The notes: generated by a model from the letters alone, not told the origin. Positions 11,020 to 23,118 are shown, numbered from the stretch's first letter. The stretch: DNA of 64,000 nucleotides from Pogonophryne albipinna (GCA_028583405.1 CM053246.1:4845686-4909685), one strand, 5' to 3'. Translations and numbers: made by a program.

Positions 11020-11110
11020 CTAATCCAAAACAAACGTGCTCTCGCTAAGCGGTCCTACGACTCTGGTTATCAACTCGGTAACTCAAGCCAGGGCTTCTCT
11101 GTCCGGCTGA
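11020..11110 (-). other. kyat3: Candidate 5' UTR exon of kyat3
   Basis: On the minus strand a donor GTAAGC follows 11020. The only ATG in the segment upstream is followed at once by TGA, so it would be non-coding. The start position is a guess from the promoter elements behind it. Confidence 0.4.
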
Positions 11111-11128
11111 GTGCGCGTTCACATGAAA

Positions 11129-11156
11129 GGGGCGGGGTTAGCAGCATTCGACCAAT
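11129..11156 (-). promoter_or_regulatory. Candidate kyat3 promoter: GC box and CCAAT box
   Basis: A GC box GGGGCGGGG at 11129-11137 and CCAAT at 11152-11156 (ATTGG on the coding strand) lie just behind the candidate first exon. There is no TATA box, consistent with a housekeeping promoter. The assignment is inferred from position. Confidence 0.45.
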
Positions 11157-11219
11157 CACAAACATGGAGAAGCATACTGACAGTGCAGCGTCATACTTCC
11201 TGAATGAAAAGTGAACTAT

Positions 11220-11576
11220 AATATTAAACAAATATGAAGAAGTTAAACTTTAAACATCCATGACTTAAACACTTTATCCAGGATAAAAGCCACAGAGCTG
11301 CACCTGCAAGGTGAATACAGCTGTAAAAAAAGGTGTCATTAACAGGTTTATGATATCACTGCCCCGTCTAAGACACGATCTGACTTTAATTACATTTGAC
11401 TCGAGTGTTTCGTCAACTTAATGTGTTGCTTAAAATAATACTTCTGCATACAGTATGTGAGACTGTAAGTATACTGTATGCAGTGTCATATACTGTAAGT
11501 GTCATATACTGTATGCAGAAGTATTATGTGCCATGTTGACATTTGACTCGAGTGTTTCGTCAACTTAATGTGTTCC
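11220..11576. other. Intergenic stretch with hairpin and tandem duplication
   Basis: Contains a hairpin with perfect 22-bp arms (11435-11456 and 11506-11527). The ~55-bp segment ending at the hairpin's left arm is duplicated at 11541-11580; the second copy is split by the element at 11581. There is no coding sequence. Confidence 0.75.
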
Positions 11577-11580
11577 TTAA

Positions 11581-12754
11581 AACCTGTTGAACCCCATCCC
11601 TGTTTTTCAGGCCTCAGGCTCGAAAATGACATTTCCAGAACAAATTACCATATCTTCCCTTCTAAAAGGGTTAAATTAATAATCTTTTTTCTAAAAGCAA
11701 TTATAAACCTGTGAGTTGGATGTAGAAAAGTCAGAATCAATATAGATGTTTTTTATTTTAAAGAAAATTCAGATTGAACATGGTAAAAAACTGTAAATTA
11801 TAGTGACCGTCCAAAAATTATTTTTTACTTATAGTGAAAACCACCCTTGGGTGATGGGATGGTAGACTAAAAGCTTTAGGAATCCAAAGTGCAACATATA
11901 ATAAGTACCCTGTATCAAGATTGATGCAAAACAAGTTATATTTGACCTTTTTAGAGAGGTTTAGCAAAAGAAAAACTACTTCTGGGGTCATTTGGGTGGA
12001 TTTTCCATATCTCTGGCCCCCCTTGGTCGATTTTGATGATTGACATCTCTTTTTAAGAGCCAATGGAATCGAGGGAAAGTTCCACATACACACACAGGTT
12101 ACCAAATAAGGAGTGAGAGTGATGCGTAGCCAAAACCGGAGTTGTGACACACTCTGGTGGCTACCATTAGCAGCTAATTGTTATTCTCCGATTTTTGCAT
12201 ACAAATTGAATTATGGATTATCAATAGTTTTTTCAAAGTGACAGACACATCGGATTAACCTATGGATTAACCTTCAGCCCCGTTTTTTCTCGTTTTAATG
12301 CCATTGAACACGACTTTTGATCAGAATAACAGCTAAGGTGAGCATATCTCCGTGTTTTGCTACCTCAAGCTACTCGTGTGTTGTCTGTATTTGCTTCCCC
12401 TGTCACGAGTTCTGATCGCTCAGTGATGATCCTTATATTTCTATAATCTGTGGACTCTCAGGATGTTATCTAAGCTTGTTTGTGCAGATCCAATAAGTAT
12501 ATCGATCGGTATAGCTAGAGTTCTGTGCTAACGGCCTTAAGATTTTTTTGCTCGTGGCTAATGCAGAGGCTCATCGTTAGCTTTGTGGTTTTTTTTGCAA
12601 AAAAAATAAAAAGATCAGTTAACTGAGTTTCTTCCCGTTACATGGATATGAAACATTCATAGTTTATTGAATATTAAGAAGCCCGCTCAGACGCTGTTTC
12701 CTTCAGATGATGCGTTTTTCCGCCCGGGGGCGGGTCGATGGGGTTCAACAGGTT
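11581..12754 (+). mobile_element. TTAA-type TIR element, copy 2 (complete)
   Basis: Perfect 17-bp terminal inverted repeats, AACCTGTTGAACCCCAT at 11581-11597 and its reverse complement at 12738-12754. The direct repeat TTAAAA flanks the CCTG...CAGG core. A paralogous empty site (cttaaaataatacttctgca) lies at 11429-11448. The interior matches copy 1 next to the gap. It has no protein of its own, so it is a 1.17-kb non-autonomous element of unproven superfamily. Confidence 0.8.
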
Positions 12755-12769
12755 AAAATAATACTTCTG

Positions 12770-13122
12770 CACACACACACTAAGACTGAATATCATGTTC
12801 TATTTGCAATTAAAGATTGATAATTGTGTGTATTGGGTTATTGAGAAGAGACTGGTTGGGTGTGCTTGTGTAATTATGGCAGGGGGTGATTATGTGGGAT
12901 GGGGAACACTCAAAGATCTTTATTGAGGTACATTATTCTTTTTATTTTGTATTTTTCTAAAGGCATTTTTTTTGTCCGGAGAGGGCCTTTTATCAGTTAA
13001 AGTATTAAAGTTGAAAAGCGGGCAATGATTAAAAGTTAATCCATTCCAGGATTTGAACCAGTTGCGCAGAGGACATCGCTGCATGCAGCCGCCGGCTCTA
13101 ACCACTGGGCTATCTATTCTTT
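12770..13122 (-). mobile_element. tRNA-derived SINE, copy 1
   Basis: Read on the minus strand, the head has an A-box-like TAGCCCAGTGGTTAGAG and a B box GGTTCAAATCC about 30 bp later, followed by a tail shared with 22859-23118 (gaatatcatgttctatttgc). The split RNA polymerase III promoter and the shared tail support a SINE, not a functional tRNA gene. Confidence 0.7.
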
Positions 13123-13126
13123 AAAC

Positions 13127-13790
13127 CAGGGGTGCCCAACCAGTCGATCGCGAGATGTGTCTAAAAATAGAACAACAATATTCTGTTTTATCGTTAATGT
13201 CCTAACATAATCTTCCTGTGCCAGAATAATGCACTTGAACGCATCAAAGCTTTGTGATTGGCCGGCGTGACCCCATGTGTCGGGGCGTGGCTGGTGGGCA
13301 GTGGGCATAGTTCGCTGACGTTGTCCGTGTCAACAGGAGTGACAGTCCGCACACACACAAGACCGCAATGGCAGAAGCAAAAAAGCCCAAAATATATAAT
13401 TTTCACTCCGAGTGGGAGGATGATTATTTTTGTATCTATTCCAATTCAAAGTCCATCCGTCTCTCATCTGCAATGCGAGCGTGGCTTTATCGAAGAAGGG
13501 TAATTTAGGAGCGGCATTTCAAAACAGTGCACAAACGCTGCGAGACGGAATTCCCTCCTAATTCTGCCCTACGCTCCCAAAAGGGGAGGGGCCTGAAAGG
13601 ACAGCTAAATGCACAGCAGTCCATTTTCACCAGGCCCAACAACAAGAGCAAGGCTGCTACCAGAGCATCTTATCGTGTCAGTCACGTTCTTGCGAAACAC
13701 ATGAAGTCTTTCAAAGACGGTGAAGTTGTGAAAGAAGCATTCCTGGAGGTGTTCCGGATTAACTGGTTCTCTCGTTAACTGGTTTCCCGA
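13127..13790 (+). pseudogene. Decayed hAT (ZBED/GTF2IRD2-like) 5' part
   Basis: It starts with CAGGGGTGCCCAACCAGTCG, a typical hAT end. From ATG 13368 it reads MAEAKKPKIYNFHSEWEDDY, then, with frame changes, RHFKTVHKR, LKGQLNAQQSIF and ASYRVSHVLAKH. These are motifs of the GTF2IRD2/ZBED-type hAT transposase N-terminus (BED finger region). There are several frameshifts and a stop near 13505, and the catalytic domain is absent. Confidence 0.7.
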
Positions 13791-13859
13791 TCAACTGGGG
13801 TGATTTTCGATCGCTTCTTCTGTCGTTTACATAAATCTTTTGGTATATATCTGACTCTT

Positions 13860-16490
13860 AATGGCAGTTTGTGATTTTGAGGCTATTTCAGTGAAGGCTG
13901 TTTTGAACATTTGACAGATTTATGCTTAATTCTCTCAGAAAGTTACTGAAAGATACACTTTTGTATTTAAAAAAGCTGACCACTACCATGAAAGTACTGG
14001 AGACTGCCCCTGTCTTGTCACATAGATTATACTATCTGTGTCGTAGTAGAAAACTCTGTGTTGTAATTTCTCCAATTCACTGTATAGTTTCAGCCAGTTT
14101 GTGATTTTGATGCCATTTCAGTGAAACAAAGCTGTTTTGAACATTTGACAGATTTATGCTTAAATTCTCTGAGAAAGTTACTGGAAAAAAAAACAGAGCA
14201 TACAATGAGAGCACATGATACATTTTAAATGTTTCGTTTACAATACTATTACTATATATGAAAGCAAAAAATAAAATAAAACACATTTTCATTTTGTAAT
14301 GGTTGTTTAATTGAAAAACACAACATTCAACACATTTTCATAAAAAACACATTACATTTTACCAAGTTAGTGTCGTAGTGCATACAAGGTAATAGACTTA
14401 ATGATTTGCACTGCTGCTTCTCTCCGCGTTTCATGTACAGTGATCGGTTTATCGTTCAATTCCCATACTCTACCCGCCTTAAGAGACACTATTTTCGGGT
14501 TCAATTTCTCCATTTTCACCCCTTTCCTCTGGTTCTCCCAAAAAAGATAACGTAGAGACTTTTTCTGACTCTGGATGAATGTAAGGGGGGTTGTCAGGGG
14601 ACTCTACCTGTCTTAAGAGATACTATTTTCGGATATATTTTATCCATTTTCACCCTTTTCTCTGGTTCTTCCAAAAGTTAACTTACACTATTTCTGACTC
14701 TGGAGGAATGTAACGGGAGTTATCAGGGGACTATATCCGCCTTACGAGACACTATTTTCGGATACATTTATCCATTTCAGTGAAACAAGGCAGTTTTGAA
14801 CATTTGACAGATTTATGCTTAATTCTCTCAAAAAGTTACCGAAAGATACACTTTTATGTTTTAAAAGCTGACCACTACCATGAGATTTCGTCAAGCATCT
14901 GACTCTTAATGACAGTTTGTCATTTTGAGGCTATTTCAGTGAAGGCCGTTTTGAAGATTTGACAGATTTATGCTTAATTCTCTCAAAAGGTTACCGAAAG
15001 ATACACTTTTCTTTTTAAAAGCTGTCCACTACCATGAAAGTACTGGAGACTGCCCCTGTCTTGTCACATAGATTATACTATCTGTGTCGTAGTAGAAAAC
15101 TCTGTGCTGTAATTTCCCCAGTTCACTGTACAGTTTGTGATTTTGACGCTATTTCAGTGAAACAAGGCTGTTTTGAACATTTGACAGATTTATGCTTAAA
15201 TTCTCTCAGAAAGTTACTGAAAGATACACTTTTGTGTTTAAAAGCTGACCACTACCATGAAGTACTCTGTTTGAGTAGATTTCGTTAGGATTCTGACTCT
15301 TAATGGCAGTTTGTGATTTTGAGGCTATTTCAGTGAAGGCTGTTTTGAACATTTGACAGATTTATGCTTAAATTCTCTGAGAAAAGTTACTGAGAGATAC
15401 ACTTTTGTGTATAAAAGCTGACCACTACCATGAAGTACTCTGTTTGAGTAGATTTTGTTAGGATTCTGACTCTTAATGGCAGTTTGTGATTTTGAGGCTA
15501 TTTCAGTGAAGGCTGTTTTGAACATTTGATTGATTTATGCTTAATTTTCTCAGAAAGTTACTGAAAGATACACTTTGTGTATAAAAAGCTTACCACTACC
15601 ATGAAGTACTTTGTGTCAGTAGATTTCGTTAAGAATCTGACTCTTAATGACAGTTTGTGATTTTGAGGCTATGTCAGTGAAGGCTATTTTGAACATTTGA
15701 CAGATTTATGTTTAAATTCTCTGAGAAAGTTACTGAAAGATACACTTTGTGTATAAAAGCTGAAAAGTAGATAATGAAGTACTTTGTGTCAGTAGATTTC
15801 GTTAGGATTCTGCCTCTTAATGGCAGTTTGTGATTTTGAGGCTTGAAACATAGGCTGTTTTGACCATTTGACAAAATTATGCTTAATTCTCTCAAAAAGT
15901 TATCGAAAGATACACTTTTCTTTTTTAAAAGCTGAAAAAGTAGATAATGAAGTACTTTGTGTCAGTATATCTCGTTAAGAATCTGACTCTTAATGGCAGT
16001 TTGTGATTTTGAGGCTATTTCAGTGAAGGCTGTTTTGAACATTTGACAGATTTATGCTTAAATTCTCTGAGAAAGTTACTGAAAGATACACTTTTGTGTA
16101 TAAAAGCTGACCACTACCATGAAAAGCACTCTGTTTTAGTAGATTTCGTCAAGCATCTGACTCTTAATGGCAGTTTGTCATTTTGAGGCTATTTCAGTGA
16201 AGGCTGTTTTGAACATTTGACAGATTTATGTTTAAATTCTCTGAGAAAGTTACTGAAAGATACACTTTTGTGTATAAAAGCTGAAAAGTAGATAATGAAG
16301 TACTTTGTGTCAGTAGATTTCGTTAAGAATCTAACTCTTAATGGCAGTTTGTGATTTTGAGGCTATTTCAGTGAAGGCTGTTTTGAACATTTGACAGATT
16401 TATGCTTAAATTCTCTGAGTAAGTTACTGAAAGATACACTTTTGTGTTAAAAAGCTGACCACTATCATGAAGTACTCTGTGTCAGGAGAT
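13860..16490. repeat. Satellite array, ~172-bp unit
   Basis: About a dozen units. Each has 'ctcttaatggcagtttgtga', 'ctgttttgaacatttgacag' and a 'gaaagatacacttttgtg' segment. Unit starts near 15293, 15466 and 15637 give periods of 173 and 171 bp. A different ~125-bp duplication (ttaagagacactattttcgg) interrupts the array at about 14470-14760. All short reading frames here are repeat shadows. Confidence 0.88.
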
Positions 16491-16499
16491 TTCAGCACA

Positions 16500-17400
16500 C
16501 AGGGTCTCTACTGTAAACAGAAAAAACATAGCATTTGTAAGTATCTAATAATATACTATCCACATAATATACTAGTTTAACCCCTACCAAAAAAAAAAAA
16601 CATTTAATAATTACATGATATTATAAGATAAAAATAAAAAAGTACTTACCAGAGTTTTTCAAGATCAGATACAGGTCAAGAAAATGCATAGAGGAGGTAT
16701 GGTGCTGGCTCATTAGCCCTCTCACTCTTCTTAGAATGATCCTGTGCAATTTTTAAAAGTTGAACTCTTATCCCCCTTATAAACCAAAATAACAATAGCC
16801 CTTAATTAACACTAATCTTTTTTTTTTTTTAAACCTTACATCTAATTTAGAGAGGACAACTAAAAAAGTGTAAGGTGACTGTTTTAAACTAATTCCATCA
16901 CATATATATCTTATTTTAACCCTATAATGTATTTACTTTAGAGAGTCCTCTCCTGCTGATATTCAGGTGTGTGTCTGCATATGGTATCTCTGCTTTAAAG
17001 AGTCCTTTATCCAGGTGAATAACGATGCTTCTTTTGTCCCCCCACAGAGTGAAACTTAGTTATCACTATTAAAACCTAAATAAGATCTTTTTTCAATTAA
17101 TATGAATACCTTCTTTGCAAACAGATACTTCCTTGTAGTTAACAGTTTCACAAAAACTTGAAAAGAAACATCCTTAGCAAGCACTAATCATTTAAAGCAA
17201 AACCCTGAATCAAATCTAGAGAGGACAATAACGTTTTTAGGTGTCTTAGTGAGTGAAAATTAATGGCTGTTTTATTTAGTTTGAGTGTATTTCTTTTTTA
17301 AAGACGAACTCCATCCCCTCGCTTCTCACCTCACAGAGAGTGTCTTAATCAACATATAGATTAACATCCCAGGCTTATCTCTAACCCTCACATCAAAGGC
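16500..17400. other. No recognised feature
   Basis: AT-rich, non-coding, with short A/T runs and no open frame above background. I see no repeat ends. Confidence 0.4.
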
Positions 17401-17408
17401 CAACTCCA

Positions 17409-17520
<112 letters not shown>

Positions 17521-17899
17521 ATTGTTCTTAAAGGTAGGGGTAGGTCATTTTGGAGAAACCATCTCGAGTGAGCTAGAATTTGAAAGTACACAACCGAAAA
17601 TCTGTCACTTCCTCACAGAGCCCCTCCTCCAGCACACATGAACGCGCTCCACAACCAAAAGAGGGCACGAGATAAGTTTATGCAAAGATCTCTGGCTGTA
17701 GGTGTCTGCCTCCCGCACAGCTGTGGCATTCGTTTCTTGACTGGCGCTCCGGACGGATGGCGGTAAGTTGTCACAGGCGTCTCTTGGCCAATTTTCTTTT
17801 TTGCAAGGTGACTTGGTAAGTGGAAATTACTGTATTTTTAATTAGTTTTGAGCTTATTTCTATTTTCACCTAATTCCCTCCCCCACTATCTGCTAGCCT

Positions 17900-18765
17900 C
17901 ATGACCCAAAAGGAAGGGGGTGGAGAAAGGGGGGAGAGGCCTGGGCAGGGAGGGGGTTAGACAGTCTCACGCATAACTTCAAAGAGACACCTAGATTAAC
18001 ATCAAAGGCTTATAACACACCACATCAAAGGGCAACACATCAAAGGCTAATTAGATTAGACAACCCTGAGGGGACCAGACAGCATAACTTCAAAGAGACT
18101 GCATTAATCAACACATCAAAGAATTAGACAACAAAGGCACTACACAGGGGTGCTTTTCACACCTACCTGTTATCTCACATCAAAAGGCTTAGACTACAAG
18201 GGGGGACAGGGGCCAAAAGAAAGGGGGTGGAGAAAGGGGGGAGAGGCCTGGGCGGGGAGGGGGTTAGACAGTCTCACGCATAACTTCAAAGAGACACCTA
18301 GATTAACATCAAAGGCTTATAACACACCACATCAAAGGGTAACACATCACAGGCTAATTAGATTAGACAACCCTGAGGGGACCAGACAGCATAACTTCAA
18401 AGAGACTGCATTAATCAACACATCAAAGAATTAGACAACAAAGGCACTACACAGGGGGGCTTTTCACACCTACCTGTTATCTCACATCAAAAGGCTTAGA
18501 CTACAAGGGGGGACAGGGGCCAGACAACATAACTTCAAAGAGACTGCCTTAATCAACACATCAAAGAATTAGACCACCAAGGGGGTGTGAGGGGACAGAC
18601 AACATAACTTCAAAGAGACTACCTTAATCAACACATCAAAGAGGTGTGAGGCGCCAGACAACATAACTTCAAAGAGACTGCCTTAATCAATACATCCAAG
18701 AATTAGACAACAAAGGCACTACACAGGGGGGCTTTTCACACCTACCTGTTATCTCACATTAAAGG
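17900..18765. repeat. Tandem duplication, ~304-bp unit, with shorter partial copies
   Basis: The segment starting 'ggaagggggtggagaaaggg' at about 17911 recurs at about 18215. Parts ('cataacttcaaagagactgc', 'aatcaacacatcaaagaatt') recur three more times to about 18720. No coding content. Confidence 0.8.
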
Positions 18766-18892
18766 GTCTCGAACATTAAAGGGTCTCGAACAATGGGAGG
18801 CGGGACTTACCTCATTTGCATAATTGGGGGCGTGTCCATCTGTCACTTTTTATGCATACTAATGAGACGAAAGGGGTATGATTATTACTACT

Positions 18893-18984
18893 CATACTGT
18901 CGCCCTTTAGTCCCTCTCTCTTGTTTTTCTCTCCTTTCTTTTCTCTTTTGAAAGCCTGACTTTGTAAGTCGTTGAGACATGGTA
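18893..18984 (+). repeat. 92-bp direct repeat, left copy
   Basis: Nearly identical to 20747-20838 (one visible difference, gtaagtc versus gtgagtc). It consists of a long pyrimidine tract, then AG, then about 11 bases to a GTAAGT/GTGAGT. The two copies flank 1.76 kb of mixed transposon fragments. Confidence 0.85.
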
Positions 18985-18987
18985 TAC

Positions 18988-19185
18988 AGGGTTTCCCACA
19001 CATAGACTATACTTGGGCGGGCCGCCCAGGTATATTAACGGCCACCCAAGTATATTTTGCGACCCATTTAGATATATATATTTTTTTAATAATATATATA
19101 TTTGTTTTTGTCCGTGACCACGACACCATCTGCGATCGATTAACTTGTGGACAATGATCCCTCGCTCTACGCCTCCTGTACCCAG
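18988..19185 (+). mobile_element. hAT-like end fragment
   Basis: Begins CAGGGTTTCCCACACATAG, a common fish hAT end, and runs about 200 bp without a partner end. It lies directly behind the left 92-bp repeat. Confidence 0.5.
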
Positions 19186-19189
19186 TCCC

Positions 19190-19960
19190 GGACTGGCCAT
19201 CGGGAGGACCGGGGGGTTTCCTGAAGGCCTGGCCTGTTAAGTGGCCTGCCTCACACAGGGTGACTGGCTGTCTACATGATGTGGCCTCCCGACATGGCCA
19301 CAGTCATACAGATCATAAATCAAAGCCGTTGATTGGTCTCTGTGTGTCATTCAAGCTCGGGATAACCTCAGCTCAGGTGAGGTAAAGGACTCTCTGAGTG
19401 TTTAGATAGTTAACTTAGTCTAAGTTCTCTGTGGGTCTCAAACGGTTTGGTCACCATTTATGTAAACACATATTTCCATTTGAGAGGGTAGTGATTAGTA
19501 AAATATGCATGAATACAAAATAAAAAGTTAACTAGGTGAAAAAAGGTAAGATACACTTTTAAAACTTGTTGAGAGCTAAAACTAGTCTTTGCTGCTGCCT
19601 CAAAGAGGAGCAGGGGAGAGAGGAGGGAGACAGGAGAGGCTGGTTCAGGACCACAGACACACTTACAACTATAAATGAACCAAAAATAAATAAACAAGTT
19701 TCAGTGTTTTTTTCATATTGGAAATGGTATGTTATTGGTTATGGCCATGATTTTATGATTATTGAAATGTATACAGTTCTGTTTCATATAGGTGTTTCCA
19801 TAGATCTAGTCTCTTTATTTTCCCCTCAAAATGCACCAGATTGATGCATTTAACTCCAACATTTTAAAAAAAATCTTACCGGGGGAGCATGCCCCCGGAC
19901 CCCCCTAGACGATTTGAGGTCCACCCCCACTTTAAATCACATTGATAGGTTCCTAAATCC
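19190..19960 (-). repeat. Dispersed repeat, uninterrupted paralogue of the ERV-A target
   Basis: Its reverse complement matches 24890-25125 and, beyond the ERV, 30104-30200 (shared 'aaccgtttgagacccac' and 'catcaatctggtgca'). A third partial copy is at 36105-36245. The G-rich end 'gggggagcatgcccccgg' is characteristic. Family unknown. Confidence 0.65.
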
Positions 19961-19989
19961 ATTTACCATTTTTTTTTTAAATAGTAACC

Positions 19990-20746
19990 CATGTCCAGAT
20001 GTTTATTTGTGGGTAGTAGATTTAAACTATAGGGCTATCACTATGGGCCCTGCCTGTACCTGTTCGCTCTGCCATGCGGTGAAGGGTCTGCTAACAAGCG
20101 ACCAACAGAAAGGTTAATGTTGTTGCACGTCACGTCACCTCACTATTTGATATAAGACTAACATTCCTGACAATAGATCTCAATAGTCATCTTTTATGGT
20201 GTAAATGCATTTTTAATAATAACATTTTTGAATGGAACATTCTCAACATGAATGCATAAATCCAAATAAATATAACTTAAATATGTGGGAAAATACTGTG
20301 TTTGAAATGTGTAATTGAAATTAGATGCTAGCTTTTTGTTTTGATATATATATATATTGTATTCCAGTCTCCCTTCAGATATGTTAAGTGGCATGGCATT
20401 CAACACAATGCTGCTCACCTCCTTCAGTTGGGAGAAAAGCTGGTTCAGGTTCAGCCTTATGGGGGTACAGGGCTGCTGAGCCTAAAGATGGATCTGTTGG
20501 TCCTGGCACCAAGGGGAGGGACAACTGATTTAGTATGAATAGCTGCTAATAATATACCTGTATTTGTTAAATGTCAGCTAAAAGAGCAGTGCAATTAAAA
20601 ACCTGTATAGATATTAACAGTACTTAATGTCAGCTTAGTAAAAAAAAACATAACAATTATTATTTACAATGGACTAAGCTTAGCTAACAGACACAATTCC
20701 ACCACTCATGGACCACACCCACCTTTTCTTTTGAAAAACTGGGTGA
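19990..20746. other. Non-coding stretch with a possible isolated exon
   Basis: A frame at 20341-20538 follows an acceptor-like tattccag, but I recognise no domain and it has no neighbours in phase. The rest is AT-rich. Confidence 0.2.
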
Positions 20747-20838
20747 CATACTGTCGCCCTTTAGTCCCTCTCTCTTGTTTTTCTCTCCTTTCTTTTCTCT
20801 TTTGAAAGCCTGACTTTGTGAGTCGTTGAGACATGGTA
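20747..20838 (+). repeat. 92-bp direct repeat, right copy
   Basis: Second copy of the pyrimidine-tract repeat described at 18893-18984. Confidence 0.85.
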
Positions 20839-21524
20839 CTACACACGTAAGTACTAGCATCCCTGCTCCTCACATGCTCACACTAGTGTCTGCTAGAAAG
20901 TGCCGGCGGTGCTGCACCGCGTTTGGAGGCAGGACCAAACCATTACATGTAAATAGAACGGGGTGTACAGAGGCTTTGGATAATTAACTTTTGGAAGAAA
21001 ATAAGTTAAATGAATTGTAAGTTTAGTGAGTACTTTACATTATCGATATAACGTCCTATTAATGTTAATTCTTGATGAATGATGAAAGGTTACTTACAAT
21101 TTTTTTTCTTAATGTTCTAAAATAGTTTGGGCCCCCGTGGTGAGAGTGTTTGGGGTGTTTGGGGTGGCCAATAGGGTGGCCAGGATTCAGCCGTGGCCAC
21201 TCCCAGCCACCCCCCAGCTCCGCCACTGCTGTTATACTTAAGCAATAGCTCACGACAGGCCGTGGTATATGCTCATTATATCACAGCTAAGGGGCGTGGT
21301 TCGGCCCGACGCGAAGCTATATCACGGCCTTTTATAAAACGGTTACCAAGTGTGGCAATATGAAAGAAAAATACACACTCTAATTTAAATAGTTTTTATT
21401 AGTAAATAATGATGTTCAAAATAAAATAGTCCCTCCGTTGCCTTCTGCACGAAACATAGTTGCTATGCAACAACACTAACAACGAGCGAACATATTAGAC
21501 AGAGAGCGTTGATCCATTATTTGG

Positions 21525-21945
21525 CTATTTATTTACATTCATTTGTATGTTGCCGTTTATTGTGCACCCACTGAAAAACGGTCCAGCATCAGTAGCATGG
21601 CTTACGTGTTTACTTGTATAGGTTGAGGTTGTACTCGGCTGTTGCTTGGCGTGGTGAGAATATTGCTCCACTTTCTCCGGTCCCCGAGATTTGGCTTCCA
21701 GTAGCTCTGGAGAGAGCTTTCGCACCTGTGGCCACTAACGGCCATCATTTCTCTGCTTTGTTTCAAGACCCGCATCAGAAAGCTTTTGAATGGTGGTACT
21801 TTTCCAGTTGGTCTACCTGCTCTTCACACAGCTCTGCATGTCGTCGTTTAGGTGCTTTTTTTTTTTCTGGAGATAGGCACTCCTCAATCCACTCCTCCAT
21901 AGTAAGACCCCCCCGGAGGTCGAAGTTAATCTTAAATGTTTCCAT
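21525..21945 (-). pseudogene. Small transposon-borne reading frame, frameshifted
   Basis: From ATG 21945 it reads METFKINFDLRGG, then MEEWIEECLSPE, to a TGA at 21777. The frame resumes at 21725 (VRKLSPELLEAKSRG) and ends with SGCTINGNIQMNV near 21530. The surrounding sequence (21250-21345) is an imperfect palindrome of gtggtatat/atatcacggc type, as at the end of a DNA element. I do not recognise the protein family. Confidence 0.4.
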
Positions 21946-22199
21946 CTTATGCTTTGTAAGTTTGTTTCGGAACGGAAGAAATGTAAATATATTTATAAAA
22001 CTGACAAGTCAAATCAAGCAATCTGATTGGTCGATAGTGTTTTTGCGGACCTCTTTGATTACATCGTTGCTTGCTTTAAAAGTAGCACAATTCATTATGT
22101 CAAACCTTGTGTTATGTCTTTACCACTGTAAACATCGCGACGCGATGAAAGCAGTTTCTAAAATAATATCCAGAGGATGCATGCAGAGCTGTCATTGGC

Positions 22200-22858
22200 T
22201 GAGATAAGTCCGACCGTGCATCAACGCCTCCACCGTTCCCGGAAATGCATCCACGAAGGAGCCGTGGAGGAACCATCAGTGTATCCTCGGTTATAGCTCC
22301 TCCAGAGAGCCTCCTCGACGCTCGATGCTCGGTCCTCGGTGTGCATTTAGAGAAATGAGATGTCCTTCAAAATGGCGCGCTGAAATTCATTTCCGGGTCA
22401 CTACCGGAGGACCGAGGAGTCGAGGAGTCGAGGAGGGGAAATTTGAGTATTGAGAAGCCTCTATAGAAGCAGTGCTTTGAAGCTTGCTTCAAATCACGTG
22501 ACATGTGACGTCCGAACCAGCAACTGCTTCATTTCCTGAATCACTTGACAGGTTCGCGGTCCATTCACGCGATTCAATGCACTGCCTCGTCTCAATTCTG
22601 ACAGGTGACAGGGTGAAACAGTTTTGAATTTGAGCGCTTCAACACTTTATGACCGCTCTAAACAATGTGTGGGTTGTTGTCGTAGTTTGCGTTGTTGCTG
22701 TTGAGTTGTTGTTGGTATTGCATTTGAATTGTAGTTCATTATAGAGCAAGCCAGGAAGAAAGATAGGTCGTTCTGGCTCAGGAAACACTTCGAAATGTGG
22801 AGAAGTTCTGAACAAAAAGACAATTATCAGTAATATAAAAACAGTTCAACGTTTTAAG
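22200..22858. other. MITE-like fragments, no gene
   Basis: Two repeat ends are visible: one around 22255-22440 with opposed 'gtcctcggt/accgaggag' sequences, and one at 22469 starting CAGTGCTTTGAAGC, a hAT-type end. Partner ends could not be fixed. Confidence 0.4.
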
Positions 22859-23118
22859 GAATAGATAGCCCAGTGGGTAGAGGCAGCGGCCCGAATGCAG
22901 CGATGTCCTCGGCGCAGCTGGTTCAAAGCCCGGAATGGATGTACTTTTAATCATTGCTTTTCAACTTTAATACTTTAATACTTTAATAACTGTTAAAAGG
23001 CCACCTCCTCCCAAAAAAATGTCCAGCACTCTCTAGTCTCTTCTCAATAACCCAATACACACAATTATCAATATTTAATTGCAAATAGAACATGATATTC
23101 AGTCTTAGTGTGTGTTGA
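22859..23118 (+). mobile_element. tRNA-derived SINE, copy 2
   Basis: Head TAGCCCAGTGGGTAGAGG with B box GGTTCAAAGCC. The tail matches copy 1 at 12770-13122 in inverse orientation. Confidence 0.7.

Noticed and set aside
10885..11214. Plus-strand frames at 10842-11048 and 11002-11214
   Set aside because: They run through a minisatellite and the kyat3 promoter region, with no homology.
12920..13122. tRNA-like head considered as a functional tRNA gene
   Set aside because: No foldable cloverleaf, and the same head with a common tail occurs at 22859, so it is a SINE.
13860..16490. Regular repeats considered as a CRISPR array
   Set aside because: Units are ~172 bp without unique spacers, and the genome is vertebrate.
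18780..18900. Octamer-like ATTTGCAT and 'gacttacct' considered as a U1 snRNA gene or promoter
   Set aside because: Only short chance matches; no U1 body follows.
21614..22207. 197-codon plus-strand frame
   Set aside because: It is antisense to the recognisable small transposon ORF and has no domain; composition is that of a shadow.
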